A stretch of DNA of 64,000 bases, from assembly GCA_963718145.1 (NCBI GenBank), contig CAVQYJ010000007.1, positions 1 through 64,000 on the forward strand, written 5' to 3'. A program made the position numbers and the translations under genes. Below, piece after piece: positions 1 to 7,743 of this stretch. Origin of the DNA: UBA7672 sp963718145 (GTDB taxonomy: Bacteria; Pseudomonadota; Alphaproteobacteria; Caulobacterales; Hyphomonadaceae). Position 1 is the first letter of the stretch; every line of letters begins with the position of its first letter. Under the pieces are notes generated by a model. The model saw only the letters and a list, made by a program, of their open reading frames with translations. It searched no databases and was not told the origin of the DNA.

Positions 1-139
1 GGCGGTTTCCGTTCGTTACCGCCACCGAGTCACAGTGCGCATTATCACTCCGCAAAGCGCGACAGAAGCCAGGAGTGGGTACGATGACAAACCTCTCGCC
101 GATCCAGCAAACCCCGTCTGCGTCTCCTAAATCGGCACG

Positions 140-415
140 ATGGGTGACGGTTTTGAGCCGCCGCCGCCGGCCCGTCTGGCCCGACTTTTTACGCCGGAAC
201 TGGTGCATGATGCGCAGGCCGTTTTTGGTAGACGGATGCACAGAGAAATTAGTGAAGGCGAAGCGCGTGCGATGCTCGCAAACCTTGCCGGGCTTTGTTC
301 GTTTGCTAAAGGCTGTGGGCCCGCGCTGATCACTCGGCTAAGCGTCTTCGAAGTTGCTGGAGGCGCGACGCCGGTGCGCGCGCGAGGCCCAGATGACATG
401 CAACTCAATTTCTGA
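140..415 (+). CDS. small hypothetical protein, probably mobile-element associated
   Basis: An open frame of 91 residues starting with ATG. The middle part (FGRRMHREISEGEARAMLANLAGL) looks helical and resembles small uncharacterised proteins often found just upstream of recombinase genes in alphaproteobacterial integrated elements. That resemblance is from memory, not a search. No clear Shine-Dalgarno sequence precedes the start. It lies about 190 bp upstream of the original start of the large serine recombinase and points the same way, so it is probably part of the same integrated element. No function can be assigned. Confidence 0.45.
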   Translation: MGDGFEPPPPARLARLFTPELVHDAQAVFGRRMHREISEGEARAMLANLAGLCSFAKGCGPALITRLSVFEVAGGATPVRARGPDDMQLNF

Positions 416-417
416 CG

Positions 418-567
418 ATGCGCGCGCATACCCCGGAAGAGACGCAACTCGAACTCTTAGAAATAAAATGCGGGCGGGCATTGCGTACTGCGCGTGCGGC
501 GTGCCAAGTTTTCCTGCAAGTTAGCGGTCACTTTCGTTGGATTGATTGCGTCGGCACAGCTCATTGA
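418..567 (+). CDS. possible small ORF (49 aa), unknown
   Basis: A 49-codon frame starting 3 bases after the stop of the previous small gene and ending 38 bases before the recombinase start. It begins MRAHTPEETQLELLEIKCG and has an amphipathic N-terminal half with several Cys. The tight spacing within a probable element operon is the only support. It has no recognisable domain and could be chance. Confidence 0.2.
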   Translation: MRAHTPEETQLELLEIKCGRALRTARAACQVFLQVSGHFRWIDCVGTAH

Positions 568-605
568 CGAAGTTGGAGCTGACGAATTAGAGCGGGAGAA
601 AAATC

Positions 606-658
606 ATGGCGCGCCTGGGCGGCCGAAACTGGAGAGCCAGGAGACGAGCCAATCGGAC
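606..658 (+). pseudogene. 5' end of large serine recombinase gene, cut off by IS3-family insertion
   Basis: ATG at 606 is preceded by GGGAG at 594-598 with 7 bases spacing, a good ribosome binding site. It opens a frame of 17 complete codons (MARLGGRNWRARRRANR) that stops being continuous at 658, where the insertion sequence begins. If the insertion (659-1980) and one copy of the 3-bp target duplication are removed, this frame joins without a shift to the recombinase body at 1984. That gives a 535-residue protein in which the catalytic YVRVSS motif sits about 20 residues from the start, as is usual for the family. This is therefore the real start of the recombinase. Confidence 0.8.
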
Positions 659-683
659 TGAACCGCCCCGGTAACCCCGGAGG
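659..683. repeat. terminal inverted repeat of IS3-family element (orfB end)
   Basis: Starts TGAACCGCCCCGG and matches the reverse complement of 1956-1980 at the first 13 and last 6 positions. It is flanked on the outside by the GAC target duplication. Confidence 0.85.
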
Positions 684-697
684 CTGTTTGGTTTGAG

Positions 698-1604
698 TCA
701 GGCTGCGACGGCTTGGTTCTCCATCATAGCATAGTAGGCGGCTTCTGCTTCGGCGGGCGGGATGTTGCCGATGGGCTCGAGCAGCCGGCGATTATTGTAC
801 CAGTCGACCCATTCGAGCGTGGCGTACTCGACGACGTCGAGCGATCGCCACGGCCCTTTCCGCCAGATCACCTCCGCCTTGTAGAGCCCATTGATCGTCT
901 CAGCGAGAGCGTTGTCATAGCTGTCGCCGACACTGCCGACGGAAGGCTCAAGGCCGGCTTCGGCGAGGCGCTCGGTGTACTTGATGGACACGTATTGCGA
1001 TCCGCGGTCCGAGTGACAGACGAGTCCGCCGCCGGAGATCGGCCTGCGATCATGCAGCGCCTGTTCGAGTGCATCGAGAACGAAGCCGGCGTGAGCCGAG
1101 CGACTGACGCGCCAACCGACGATCTTCCTGGCGTAGACGTCGATGACGAAGGCGACGTAGACGAAGCCCGACCAGGTGGCGACATAGGTAAAGTCGCAGA
1201 CCCAGAGCACGTTCGGCGCCGGCGCGTGGAAGTTGCGATTTACCCGATCGAGCGGGCAAGGCGCCGACTTGTCGCTGAACGTGGTGCGATGCGGCTTGCC
1301 GCGGATGACGCCCTTCAGTCCCATGGCCTTCATCAGCCTTGAGACCGTGCAACGAGCGACCTCAAAGCCTTCACGCAGCAGTTGCCGCCAGACTTTGCGG
1401 ACGCCATAGACCTGGAAGTTCTCGCTGAAGACCCGAAGAATCTGGGGCTTCAGCGCCTCATCGCGCTGCACCCGCGGCGGCGCTTTGTCAGGGCGTCGCC
1501 GCCGCGAAGCGTGTGCATGGAAGGTGGACGGGGCGATCTTCAAAACCCGGCAGATCGGCTCGACCCCGTACGTCAGCGCGATGATCGTCGATGAAGGCGA
1601 TCAT
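698..1604 (-). pseudogene. IS3-family transposase OrfB (DDE integrase core), frameshifted near its start
   Basis: This is the catalytic half of an IS3-family transposase: an HTH_21-like N-terminal part, then an rve integrase core with the first Asp in WVCDFTYV, the second in HSDRGSQY and the Glu in ALAETINGLYK. The normal start would be the ATG overlapping the orfA stop (ATGA at 1601-1604), giving MIAFIDDHRAD. One extra base, about position 1571, then moves the reading frame, and the conserved continuation YGVEPICRVLKIAPSTFH is read in the orfA frame instead. The long open part runs from about 1543 to 698. A single UGA now separates orfA and orfB in the same frame. Confidence 0.85.
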
Positions 1605-1930
1605 GGCTTGAACCGGCGGTCGAGCTCCGCCTGAGCAAAATACGCGCTGGCCTTGCGCAGGATCTCGTTGGCCTGGCGCAGCTCGCGGACCTCGCGCTCC
1701 AGCGCCTTCATCCGCTCGCGCTCCTCGGTCGACAGACCCGCCCGTGCGCCCCGATCTCGTTCGGCCTGCTTCACCCAGTTGTCCAGGGTCTGCGCCGTGC
1801 ACCCGATCTTGGCCGCAATCGAGACGATCGCCGCCCACCGCGACGCGTGCTCAGCCCCATGCTCCATCACCATCCGGACCGCTCGATCGCGAACCTCAGG
1901 CGAATACTTCGGTCGTTGCTTCTTGCTCAT
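1601..1930 (-). CDS. IS3-family transposase OrfA (helix-turn-helix)
   Basis: A 109-residue protein with an N-terminal helix-turn-helix of the HTH_8/IS3 OrfA type (YSPEVRDRAVRMVMEH, then IAAKIGCTAQTLDNWVKQ) and a C-terminal leucine-zipper-like helix (MKALEREVRELRQANEILRKASAYFAQAEL). In intact IS3 elements OrfA binds the terminal repeats and is fused to OrfB by -1 frameshifting. Here the downstream orfB has changed frame, so the normal fusion protein would not form. Length and motifs are otherwise complete. Confidence 0.93.
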   Translation of the reverse strand: MSKKQRPKYSPEVRDRAVRMVMEHGAEHASRWAAIVSIAAKIGCTAQTLDNWVKQAERDRGARAGLSTEERERMKALEREVRELRQANEILRKASAYFAQAELDRRFKP

Positions 1931-1955
1931 GGCTCCACTTTCTCAAAGAGATGGG

Positions 1956-1980
1956 CCTCCGACAAACCCGGGGCGGTTCA
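1956..1980. repeat. terminal inverted repeat of IS3-family element (orfA end)
   Basis: The reverse complement starts TGAACCGCCCCGG, pairing with 659-683. The recombinase coding sequence resumes directly after it, with the GAC duplication at 1981-1983. Confidence 0.85.
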
Positions 1981-1983
1981 GAC

Positions 1984-3538
1984 CGTCGCGTATGTACGCG
2001 TGTCCTCAAAGGATCAGGAGCGCGAGGGCTTCTCAATCCCAGCGCAGTCAAAACTGTTAAGCGACTACGCGCAAGCAAACAGGATGCGCATCGTCGAGGA
2101 ATTCGCTGACGTCGAAACCGCCAAGCGCAGTGGTCGGACGAATTTCGGTGCGATGATGCAATACTTGAAGAGGCATCCTGCCGTCCGCTCGATTTTGGTC
2201 GAGAAGACCGATCGGCTCTATCGCAATCTCAAGGACTGGGTCACGGTTGATGAACTCGGCGTCGAAATTCATTTCGTGAAAGAGAATGTCGTTCTCTCCG
2301 GCAAGTCCCGGTCGTCCGAGAAATTCATGCACGGCATCAAGGTGCTCGTTGCGAAGAACTATATCGACAACCTCTCAGAGGAGACACGGAAGGGCATGCT
2401 GGAGAAAGCCCAGCAGGGCCTTTGGCCGACGTTCGCCCCGATGGGCTACAAGAATGTTCAGATGGCGAACGGCAAACGCGTCATCACTGTAGACCCTGAG
2501 ATGGCGCCGCTCGTTCAGCAACTTTTCGAATGGTACTCGACCGGACTCTATTCACTGAAGGAGGTGGCGGCGAAGGCGCGCGACATCGGGCTGGTCTATC
2601 GCAAGAGCCGTAACCGCATTGGCGTCAGCACAATTCATCAGATGCTGAAGCACCGGATCTACACCGGCAAATTCGAGTGGCTAGGCAAAATCTATCCGGG
2701 ATCGCATGTGCCGCTCGTCAGCGAGGAGATTTGGACGCAGGTCCAGGAGGTCCTGGAGGGCCGCGGTAGCGCCAAGCTGCGTGGCAGCACCGTGCACGAC
2801 TTTACGTTCACTGGGATGATGACCTGCCGGCATTGCGGATGCGCGTTGGTCGGCGACATCAAGAAGCAGAAATATATCTACTATCGCTGTTCCGGGAATA
2901 AGGGTCGCTGTGGCGAACCTTATGTCCGCGAGAAGGTTCTGGAGGAGCAATGCGCGGCCGTGCTCGAGCGGCTACGGTTTGACGAGGAAACGCTCGGGCT
3001 CATGACCCGCGCGCTGAAGGAGAGCTTCGCCGTCGAAACCAAGGAGCATGCTGAAGCCCTCGCTCGCTTGCGCGCGGAGCAGGATCGGCTCAACAAGCGC
3101 CTTGAAATGCTTTGGGTCGATAAGGCCGACGGTAGGATCGACGAGCGCTTCTACGAGAGCATGTCCGCTCAATGGCGGGACGAACTGGCGCGCTGCGCGC
3201 GCGATGCTCAGAGGCTCGACCAGGCGAATTGGGACTACATGGACGACGGAATCGCGCTTCTGACCTTGGCGCAAAAGGCCGGAACCATCTTCAAGAGCGA
3301 GCCCTCAGCCCGCAAAAGATTGCTTCTGAATTTGGCGTGTTCGAACTTGACTTGGGGAAACGGCGAACTTCGCGCCGATTTCAAGCAGCCATTTGATTTG
3401 CTTGCGGAAACCGTCGCCACCACAAAAGGCGAAGAGGGCGCTAAACAGGGGCGAAACAGCGAAAAAAGGAACTGGCTCCCTGAGCTGGACTTCGAACCAG
3501 CGACCATTCGATTAACAGTCGAATGCTCTACCAACTGA
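1984..3538 (+). pseudogene. large serine recombinase, main body (5' end separated by IS3 element)
   Basis: Domains in order: serine resolvase catalytic domain (VAYVRVSSKDQEREGFSIPAQ; nucleophile Ser in YVRVSS, conserved Arg in DRLYRNLKD), recombinase domain (MGYKNV through TGKFEWLGKIYPG), zinc-ribbon (MTCRHCGCALVGD with a second Cys pair in YRCSGNKGRCGEPY) and a coiled coil (ARLRAEQDRLNKRLEML). Such enzymes integrate and excise phages and genomic islands. All domains are present, but the IS insertion separates codons 1-17 at 606. The frame stays open back into the IS, so a chimeric start such as 1847 is possible, but no in-frame ATG with a ribosome binding site lies close. The last ~22 codons are antisense to tRNA-Asn. 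Confidence 0.85.
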
Positions 3539-3549
3539 GCTATCAGGGA
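3473..3549 (-). tRNA. tRNA-Asn (anticodon GTT)
   Basis: The minus strand folds as a cloverleaf: acceptor stem TCCCTGA/TCAGGGA, discriminator G, encoded CCA at 3475-3473, D-arm GCTC...GAGC, anticodon stem TTCGA/TCGAA with loop CTGTTAA (anticodon GTT) and T-stem GCTGG/CCAGC. The T-loop counts to 8 bases (TTCGAAGT) instead of the universal 7, making 77 nt in all. The recombinase frame ends inside this gene on the other strand, which suggests that this tRNA served as, or lies beside, the integration site. The extra A may be a real lesion or a sequence error. Confidence 0.9.
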
Positions 3550-3673
3550 GCACGGTTGGAGGCGGGGGTATAGCTCCCGAGGGTTACCGCTTCAATAGCG
3601 GACCTGCTCCAGGGTCGCGGATTCACAGGCGATTCACCGGGAATTCCCAATGGTCCCAACGCAAAAGAAGAGG

Positions 3674-3694
3674 GCGGGAGCCAGAGGCTCCCGC
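3674..3694 (-). terminator. candidate intrinsic terminator downstream of tRNA-Cys
   Basis: A perfect 9-bp stem (GCGGGAGCC / GGCTCCCGC) with a 3-base loop. On the minus strand it is followed by CCTCTTCTTTTGC, a U-rich tail. It lies about 160 bases beyond the 3' end of tRNA-Cys and before tRNA-Asn. The rest of 3550-3853 shows no gene. Confidence 0.5.
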
Positions 3695-3853
3695 AAAGGC
3701 GTTTGGGTGATGGTGGGGTGTCTTCAAGGGAAGACGGGACCAAGATGCGCCGTCGAGGTTAATGACAGGTAAACGAAACCCGTCCGCCTGCCGGAACGGT
3801 TTTCATCTTTCGCGCCAGGCTGTCTGTGGGCCGGGACGGCCTGTGGATGGATT

Positions 3854-3927
3854 TGGAGGCCTCGCCCGGAATCGAACCGGGGTGCAAGGATTTGCAGTCC
3901 TCTGCGTCACCACTCCGCCACGAGGCC
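3854..3927 (-). tRNA. tRNA-Cys (anticodon GCA)
   Basis: A 74-nt cloverleaf on the minus strand: acceptor GGCCTCG/CGAGGCC, discriminator U, encoded CCA at 3856-3854, anticodon stem AGGA/TCCT with loop CTGCAAA (anticodon GCA), and T-arm CCCGG TTCGATT CCGGG with a normal 7-base loop. The discriminator U and GCA anticodon together identify cysteine. It precedes tRNA-Asn on the same strand. Confidence 0.95.
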
Positions 3928-4050
3928 TCACCTGCGACAGGCCGCTGGCGGGGCGGCTGCCGGGCGCGTTGCGCCGGGTGGTCCGTATGCTAAGAGCCGG
4001 GGCCGCACAAGTGCCCGGAGTTCGGGGTATCCAGCGCAGGGAGTGATCAG

Positions 4051-4698
4051 GTGGATCTGCAAGCCGCACGCGCCGCCATGATCGACAGCCAGGTCCGCCC
4101 CAACGACGTGACGGACCGGCGGCTCATCGGCGTCATGGCGTCCGTGCCGCGCGAGGCGTTCGTGACGCCGGCCCAGCGCTCGCTCGCCTATGCCGACATC
4201 GCGATCGAGACGGGTCCGGGCCGCTGGATGTTGGCGCCGCGCGACTTTTCCAAGCTGGTCTTTGCCGCTGCGATCACGGAGACCGACAAGGTTCTCGATG
4301 TGGGGCCGGGCACAGGCTATTCGACCGCGGTGCTGGCCGGAATGGGCGCGACCGTGGTGGCGCTGGAGCAGGACGAGGCAACCGCCAAAACCCTGCGTGA
4401 GAGCCTCGCCCGGACCGGTGTCGTGGCCGATGTCGTCGCAGGCCCGCTGAAGGCCGGAGCGCCGTCCAAGGCGCCGTTCGACGTTGTTTTCCTGAATGGC
4501 GCCGTCGAGGAAGTGCCCAAGGCCCTGCTCGATCAGCTTGCCGAAGGCGGGCGGCTGGTTGCCCCGGTTGCCGAGGGCGGGGTTCGCCGCGCGCGAGTTT
4601 ACACCCGCTCGGGCGGCAACACGGCCTACCGTACGCCGTTCGACTGCCAGGCGCCGGCGCTTCCCGGGTTCGAGCGGGCCGCCGAATTCCGTCTCTGA
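4051..4698 (+). CDS. protein-L-isoaspartate O-methyltransferase family protein
   Basis: 215 residues with a GTG start at 4051 preceded by AGGGAG. The SAM-binding motif I is VLDVGPGTGYSTAVLA (about residues 74-89), followed by the acidic motif II (VVALEQD) and DVVFLNGAVEEVP. The N-terminal RAAMIDSQVRPNDVTDRRLI is typical of the Pcm-like gene placed before tolC in alphaproteobacteria. The family repairs isoaspartyl residues in aged proteins, but this branch lacks experimental proof of that activity. A second, more canonical Pcm is encoded at 48267-48917. It is probably co-oriented with tolC, 154 bp downstream. Confidence 0.85.
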   Translation: MDLQAARAAMIDSQVRPNDVTDRRLIGVMASVPREAFVTPAQRSLAYADIAIETGPGRWMLAPRDFSKLVFAAAITETDKVLDVGPGTGYSTAVLAGMGATVVALEQDEATAKTLRESLARTGVVADVVAGPLKAGAPSKAPFDVVFLNGAVEEVPKALLDQLAEGGRLVAPVAEGGVRRARVYTRSGGNTAYRTPFDCQAPALPGFERAAEFRL

Positions 4699-4852
4699 CC
4701 GGAATTTCTCCCGCCGGATGAATCCATTGGCGGGCCCGGGCCTTGCTGCGCCCTCTAGGCGACGGCGCGTCGATGGGCTCCGTTAACGCGGCTCAGCCTA
4801 AGTGGGCGCACGCTGGCTTGCCCGGACACGCGATTTCGACACGGAGCCCCTG

Positions 4853-6154
4853 ATGAGAATGTTCGCCGCAGCCTTCCTGCTGGTCTCGCTGTCCGCGCCT
4901 GCCATGGCGCAGGCGAGCCGCGAGACGCTGGCCGACGCCGTCGCCGCCGCGATCGGCAACAACCCGCAACTGATGGCCGAGCGCGCGACCCGCAGCGTCG
5001 CCGATGAAACGCTGGCGCAGGCGCGGGCCGGCATGCTGCCGAGCGTCGGGCTCAATGGCAGCTATGGCGCGCAGGAACTTGGCTACGGCCGCACCTTCAC
5101 CACGCCCGCCGGCACGTTCCCGCTCGATGGCAACCAGGAGCGGGCGACCCTTGGCCTCGAAGCGCGCCAGTCGATCTGGTCCGGCGGCTCGAAGACCGCG
5201 CAGCGCAAGCAGGCGGAAGCCGGCGTCACGGCGGCCGAGGCGCAGCTTCGCGGCGCTGAACAGAATCTCGTGCTGGCGGTCGTGACGTCCTTCGTCGACG
5301 TGCGCCGCGCCGAGCAGGAAGTCGTCATCCGCGAGACGAATGTGGATTCGCTGCGCCAGCAGGTGCAGGCCGCGAAGGATCGCTTCGATGTCGGCGAAGT
5401 CACGCGCACCGATGTGGCGCAGGCGGAATCGCAGGCGGCGGGATCCGAAGGCGCCCTGGCGAAGGCGCGCGCCGATCTCGCGGCCGCGCGCTCCACCTAC
5501 CAGCGCATTGTCGGCCGCCCGCCCGTGCAGCTCGCCGAGCCGCCGGTCGCGCCGCAGATTCCCGGCACGCTGGAAGAAGCGGCCGCGACGGCGCAGGGCG
5601 CCAATCCCGATATCCTCTCGGCTCGCGCGCAGGAAGAGGCCGCCGCGCGCGGCATCGACGTCGCCCGGGGCCAGCTGCTTCCGCAGGTCGATCTCGTCGG
5701 AAACGCCGGCGCGATCGAAACCTACCAGGACCGGACATTCCGCGACACCAATGTCGGCCTCAGCGCGCAGGTGAAGGTCCCCCTGTTCGAGGGCGGACTG
5801 CTGTCATCGAAGACGCGCGCCTCGCGCCTCGAAGCCGATCGCGCGCGCTACCAGCGCATGGCGGTCGAGCGCGAGGTGACGGCGCAGACGACAACGGCCT
5901 GGCACGCTGTCATCGCGGCGCGCGAGGCGATCACGGCGTCGCGCAGCCGCGTTTCGGCGGCGCAAGTGGCGCTGGAAGGCGCCAAGCAGGAGCTGGCGGT
6001 CGGCACGCGCATCACGCTCGACGTGCTCGACCAAGAGCGCGAACTGCTTGAGGCGCAACTCGGCCTCGTCGACTCGGAACGCGCCGCCTATATCGCCGTC
6101 CACCAGCTTCTGGCTGCGACAGGACGCCTGGGGCCCGAGACGGTCGGACGTTAA
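4853..6154 (+). CDS. tolC: TolC-family outer membrane efflux channel
   Basis: 433 residues. The start at 4853 was chosen because it follows ACGGAG by 6 bases and opens a clear signal peptide (MRMFAAAFLLVSLSAPAMAQA). An upstream in-frame GTG at 4802 would bury the signal. Two outer-membrane efflux repeats of long helices follow (about residues 25-215 and 235-425), with typical ETLADAVAAAIGNNPQL and VGTRITLDVLDQERELLEAQ motifs. TolC trimers form the outer membrane tunnel for type I secretion and RND pumps. The order pcm-tolC-popZ-valS is conserved among alphaproteobacteria. Confidence 0.93.
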   Translation: MRMFAAAFLLVSLSAPAMAQASRETLADAVAAAIGNNPQLMAERATRSVADETLAQARAGMLPSVGLNGSYGAQELGYGRTFTTPAGTFPLDGNQERATLGLEARQSIWSGGSKTAQRKQAEAGVTAAEAQLRGAEQNLVLAVVTSFVDVRRAEQEVVIRETNVDSLRQQVQAAKDRFDVGEVTRTDVAQAESQAAGSEGALAKARADLAAARSTYQRIVGRPPVQLAEPPVAPQIPGTLEEAAATAQGANPDILSARAQEEAAARGIDVARGQLLPQVDLVGNAGAIETYQDRTFRDTNVGLSAQVKVPLFEGGLLSSKTRASRLEADRARYQRMAVEREVTAQTTTAWHAVIAAREAITASRSRVSAAQVALEGAKQELAVGTRITLDVLDQERELLEAQLGLVDSERAAYIAVHQLLAATGRLGPETVGR

Positions 6155-6242
6155 CGAATTCCACACCATAGGACTGTCTATTCCTTAATGATGGGCGGGG
6201 AATCGCATTCCTTGCACGCGCCCAGATTGAACGAGGACTGCG

Positions 6243-6854
6243 ATGTCTGCGGAACAAGCCCAGCGCGAACCGACCATGGAGGAGATCCTCGCGTCCATTC
6301 GCCGGATCATCTCCGAGGAAGACAAGCCCGCCGAAGGCGGCGAGGTGCTTGACCTCCAGCCGCCGCCGGCGCCGGTCGCCGAGGCGAAGCCCGTCCCGCA
6401 GCCCGCGCCTGCGCCCAAGCCGGTCGAGATTCCCAAGCCTGCACCCGCGCCTCCTGTGGCCGCCAAGGCGCCGCCGCCCGCGGTCTTCGAGGAGCCCGAA
6501 GACGAGCATGCTTCCGGACGTCCGCTGGAAGATGAACTGATGATCCTCGAGCGCGAACCAGAGCCCGAGACTCCGCCGATCGCCGCAGCGCCCCGTCCCG
6601 CGCAACCTGAATGGAACCCGCAGCCGGCCCAGCCGCAGCGCCCGCTGGTCAGCGACCCGGTCGCCAACCATGCTTCCGCTGCGCTCGGCAAGCTGATGGG
6701 CTCGATGTTCGTTTCCTCGGGCAATACGCTGGACGACGTCGTCCGCGACCTGCTCAAGCCGCTTCTGAAGGAATGGCTCGACGCCAACCTTCCGCACATC
6801 GTCGAAGCCGAAGTTGCAAAGGAGATCGATCGCATCCGCCGCATGTCCCGCTAG
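6243..6854 (+). CDS. popZ: PopZ (DUF2497) polar organising protein
   Basis: 203 residues. The N-terminal helix EPTMEEILASIRRIISEED is the conserved PopZ partner-binding segment. The middle (about residues 40-140) is Pro/Ala/Glu-rich and disordered. The C-terminal oligomerisation helices include LGKLMGSMFVSSGNTLDDVV and LLKPLLKEWLDANLPHIVEA. In Caulobacter, PopZ forms the polar matrix that anchors ParB-parS and kinases. The protein is complete, with GAGGA upstream of the ATG and a strong terminator about 90 bases after the stop. Confidence 0.95.
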   Translation: MSAEQAQREPTMEEILASIRRIISEEDKPAEGGEVLDLQPPPAPVAEAKPVPQPAPAPKPVEIPKPAPAPPVAAKAPPPAVFEEPEDEHASGRPLEDELMILEREPEPETPPIAAAPRPAQPEWNPQPAQPQRPLVSDPVANHASAALGKLMGSMFVSSGNTLDDVVRDLLKPLLKEWLDANLPHIVEAEVAKEIDRIRRMSR

Positions 6855-6944
6855 GGACGATGCACGGACCCCGGTCGCCGGCTGGAGCGACATCAACCGC
6901 ACAAACGCACTGACCCAACGAACTTTGAACCGACACCACGAAAC

Positions 6945-6980
6945 AAGGGCGCACCTTAACCGGTGCGCCTTTTGTGTTTT
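6945..6980. terminator. intrinsic terminator between convergent popZ and histidine phosphatase genes
   Basis: Stem GGCGCACC (6948-6955) / GGTGCGCC (6962-6969) with a 6-base loop, extended by A-T pairs and followed on the plus strand by TTTTGTGTTTT. It ends popZ transcripts. It lies directly after the stop of the minus-strand gene, so it may also work in that direction, though the tail there is weaker. Confidence 0.8.
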
Positions 6981-7600
6981 CAGCCGCGGCCTTCGACCTC
7001 CACCCGGCCGTCGTCTGCAACCAGGCGCAAGCGTTCGCAGTTCCGGAACGAGCCCCGCTTCTGGCGATCCAGGAAGGCGGCCATGGCGGCGTGCGGCGAC
7101 TTCGGGCCTTCCTCGGCAAGCATCATCGCTGCCTGCATGAACTGGCCGTGGCTGACCGCGATGGTGAGCCCGTCATCCAGCAAGGCGATGCGGCGCAGAA
7201 AGGCGTTGGCGCGGGCGAGCAGGTCCTCGAAGCTTTCGGCGCCCGGCCCGTCGATTGAATCGGGAAACAGCCGTCGCCAGTAGGCGTCGATCCGCGGCTT
7301 GCGCTCGCGCCACGACGTGCCCACGCAAGAGGCCGGCGCGAGGTAGGTGAATTCCTGGATCGGCCAGACCTCGGTCGCCACGTCCGGAAAGCGCCGGCCG
7401 ATTGGCGCGAGCGTGTGGGTGGTGCGCACGAAAGGCGATGCGATCAGCCGGCCGGGCCGTTCCTCGATGGACGCAGCCAGGGCCTCCGCCTGCGCGCGAC
7501 CTGCGTCGGACAAGTCGATGTCCTGCGGCGCTCTGGTCTTCTCGCCCGCATTGGCCAGGCTTTCGGCGTGCCGGTAGACCCAGATGCGCGCGCTGGCCAT
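6980..7600 (-). CDS. histidine phosphatase family protein (phosphoglycerate mutase-like)
   Basis: 206 residues from the ATG at 7600 (MASARIWVYRHAES), preceded by GGGG. The family signature YRHAESLANAGE carries the phospho-accepting His; the second catalytic His is in AVSHGQFMQAAM and the conserved Arg in ASPFVRTTHT. These enzymes remove phosphate from small molecules or proteins; the substrate cannot be told from sequence. It is divergent from valS and convergent with popZ. The longer in-frame start at 7678 has no better support. Confidence 0.85.
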   Translation of the reverse strand: MASARIWVYRHAESLANAGEKTRAPQDIDLSDAGRAQAEALAASIEERPGRLIASPFVRTTHTLAPIGRRFPDVATEVWPIQEFTYLAPASCVGTSWRERKPRIDAYWRRLFPDSIDGPGAESFEDLLARANAFLRRIALLDDGLTIAVSHGQFMQAAMMLAEEGPKSPHAAMAAFLDRQKRGSFRNCERLRLVADDGRVEVEGRG

Positions 7601-7743
7601 GAATCCCCGTCCGCAATGAGCAGCCAAATCTTGCAGATGGTCCGCCGAGCGCAAAGAGCTATCCCTGACTGGAGGCAAACGGGTTGTGAGTTGCCTGCAC
7701 GCAAGCTATCGCTTCGGCGTATTCCGCAGCCTGATCCGGACCG

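Larger units (their letters stand above)
659..1980 (-). mobile_element. IS3-family insertion sequence, 1322 bp
   Basis: The ends are imperfect 25-bp inverted repeats beginning TGAACCGCCCCGG (13 bases identical, then CGGAGG shared at the inner end). A 3-bp direct repeat GAC lies on both sides (656-658 and 1981-1983); 3-4 bp duplications are typical of the IS3 family. Inside are orfA and orfB on the minus strand, with orfB carrying the DDE integrase core. The element sits inside the serine recombinase gene near its start. OrfB is shifted by one base near its beginning, so the copy is probably inactive. Confidence 0.93.

Noticed and set aside
713..1342. Plus-strand frame of 209 residues within the IS3 element
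   Set aside because: Opposite the OrfB integrase core, which has all catalytic motifs.
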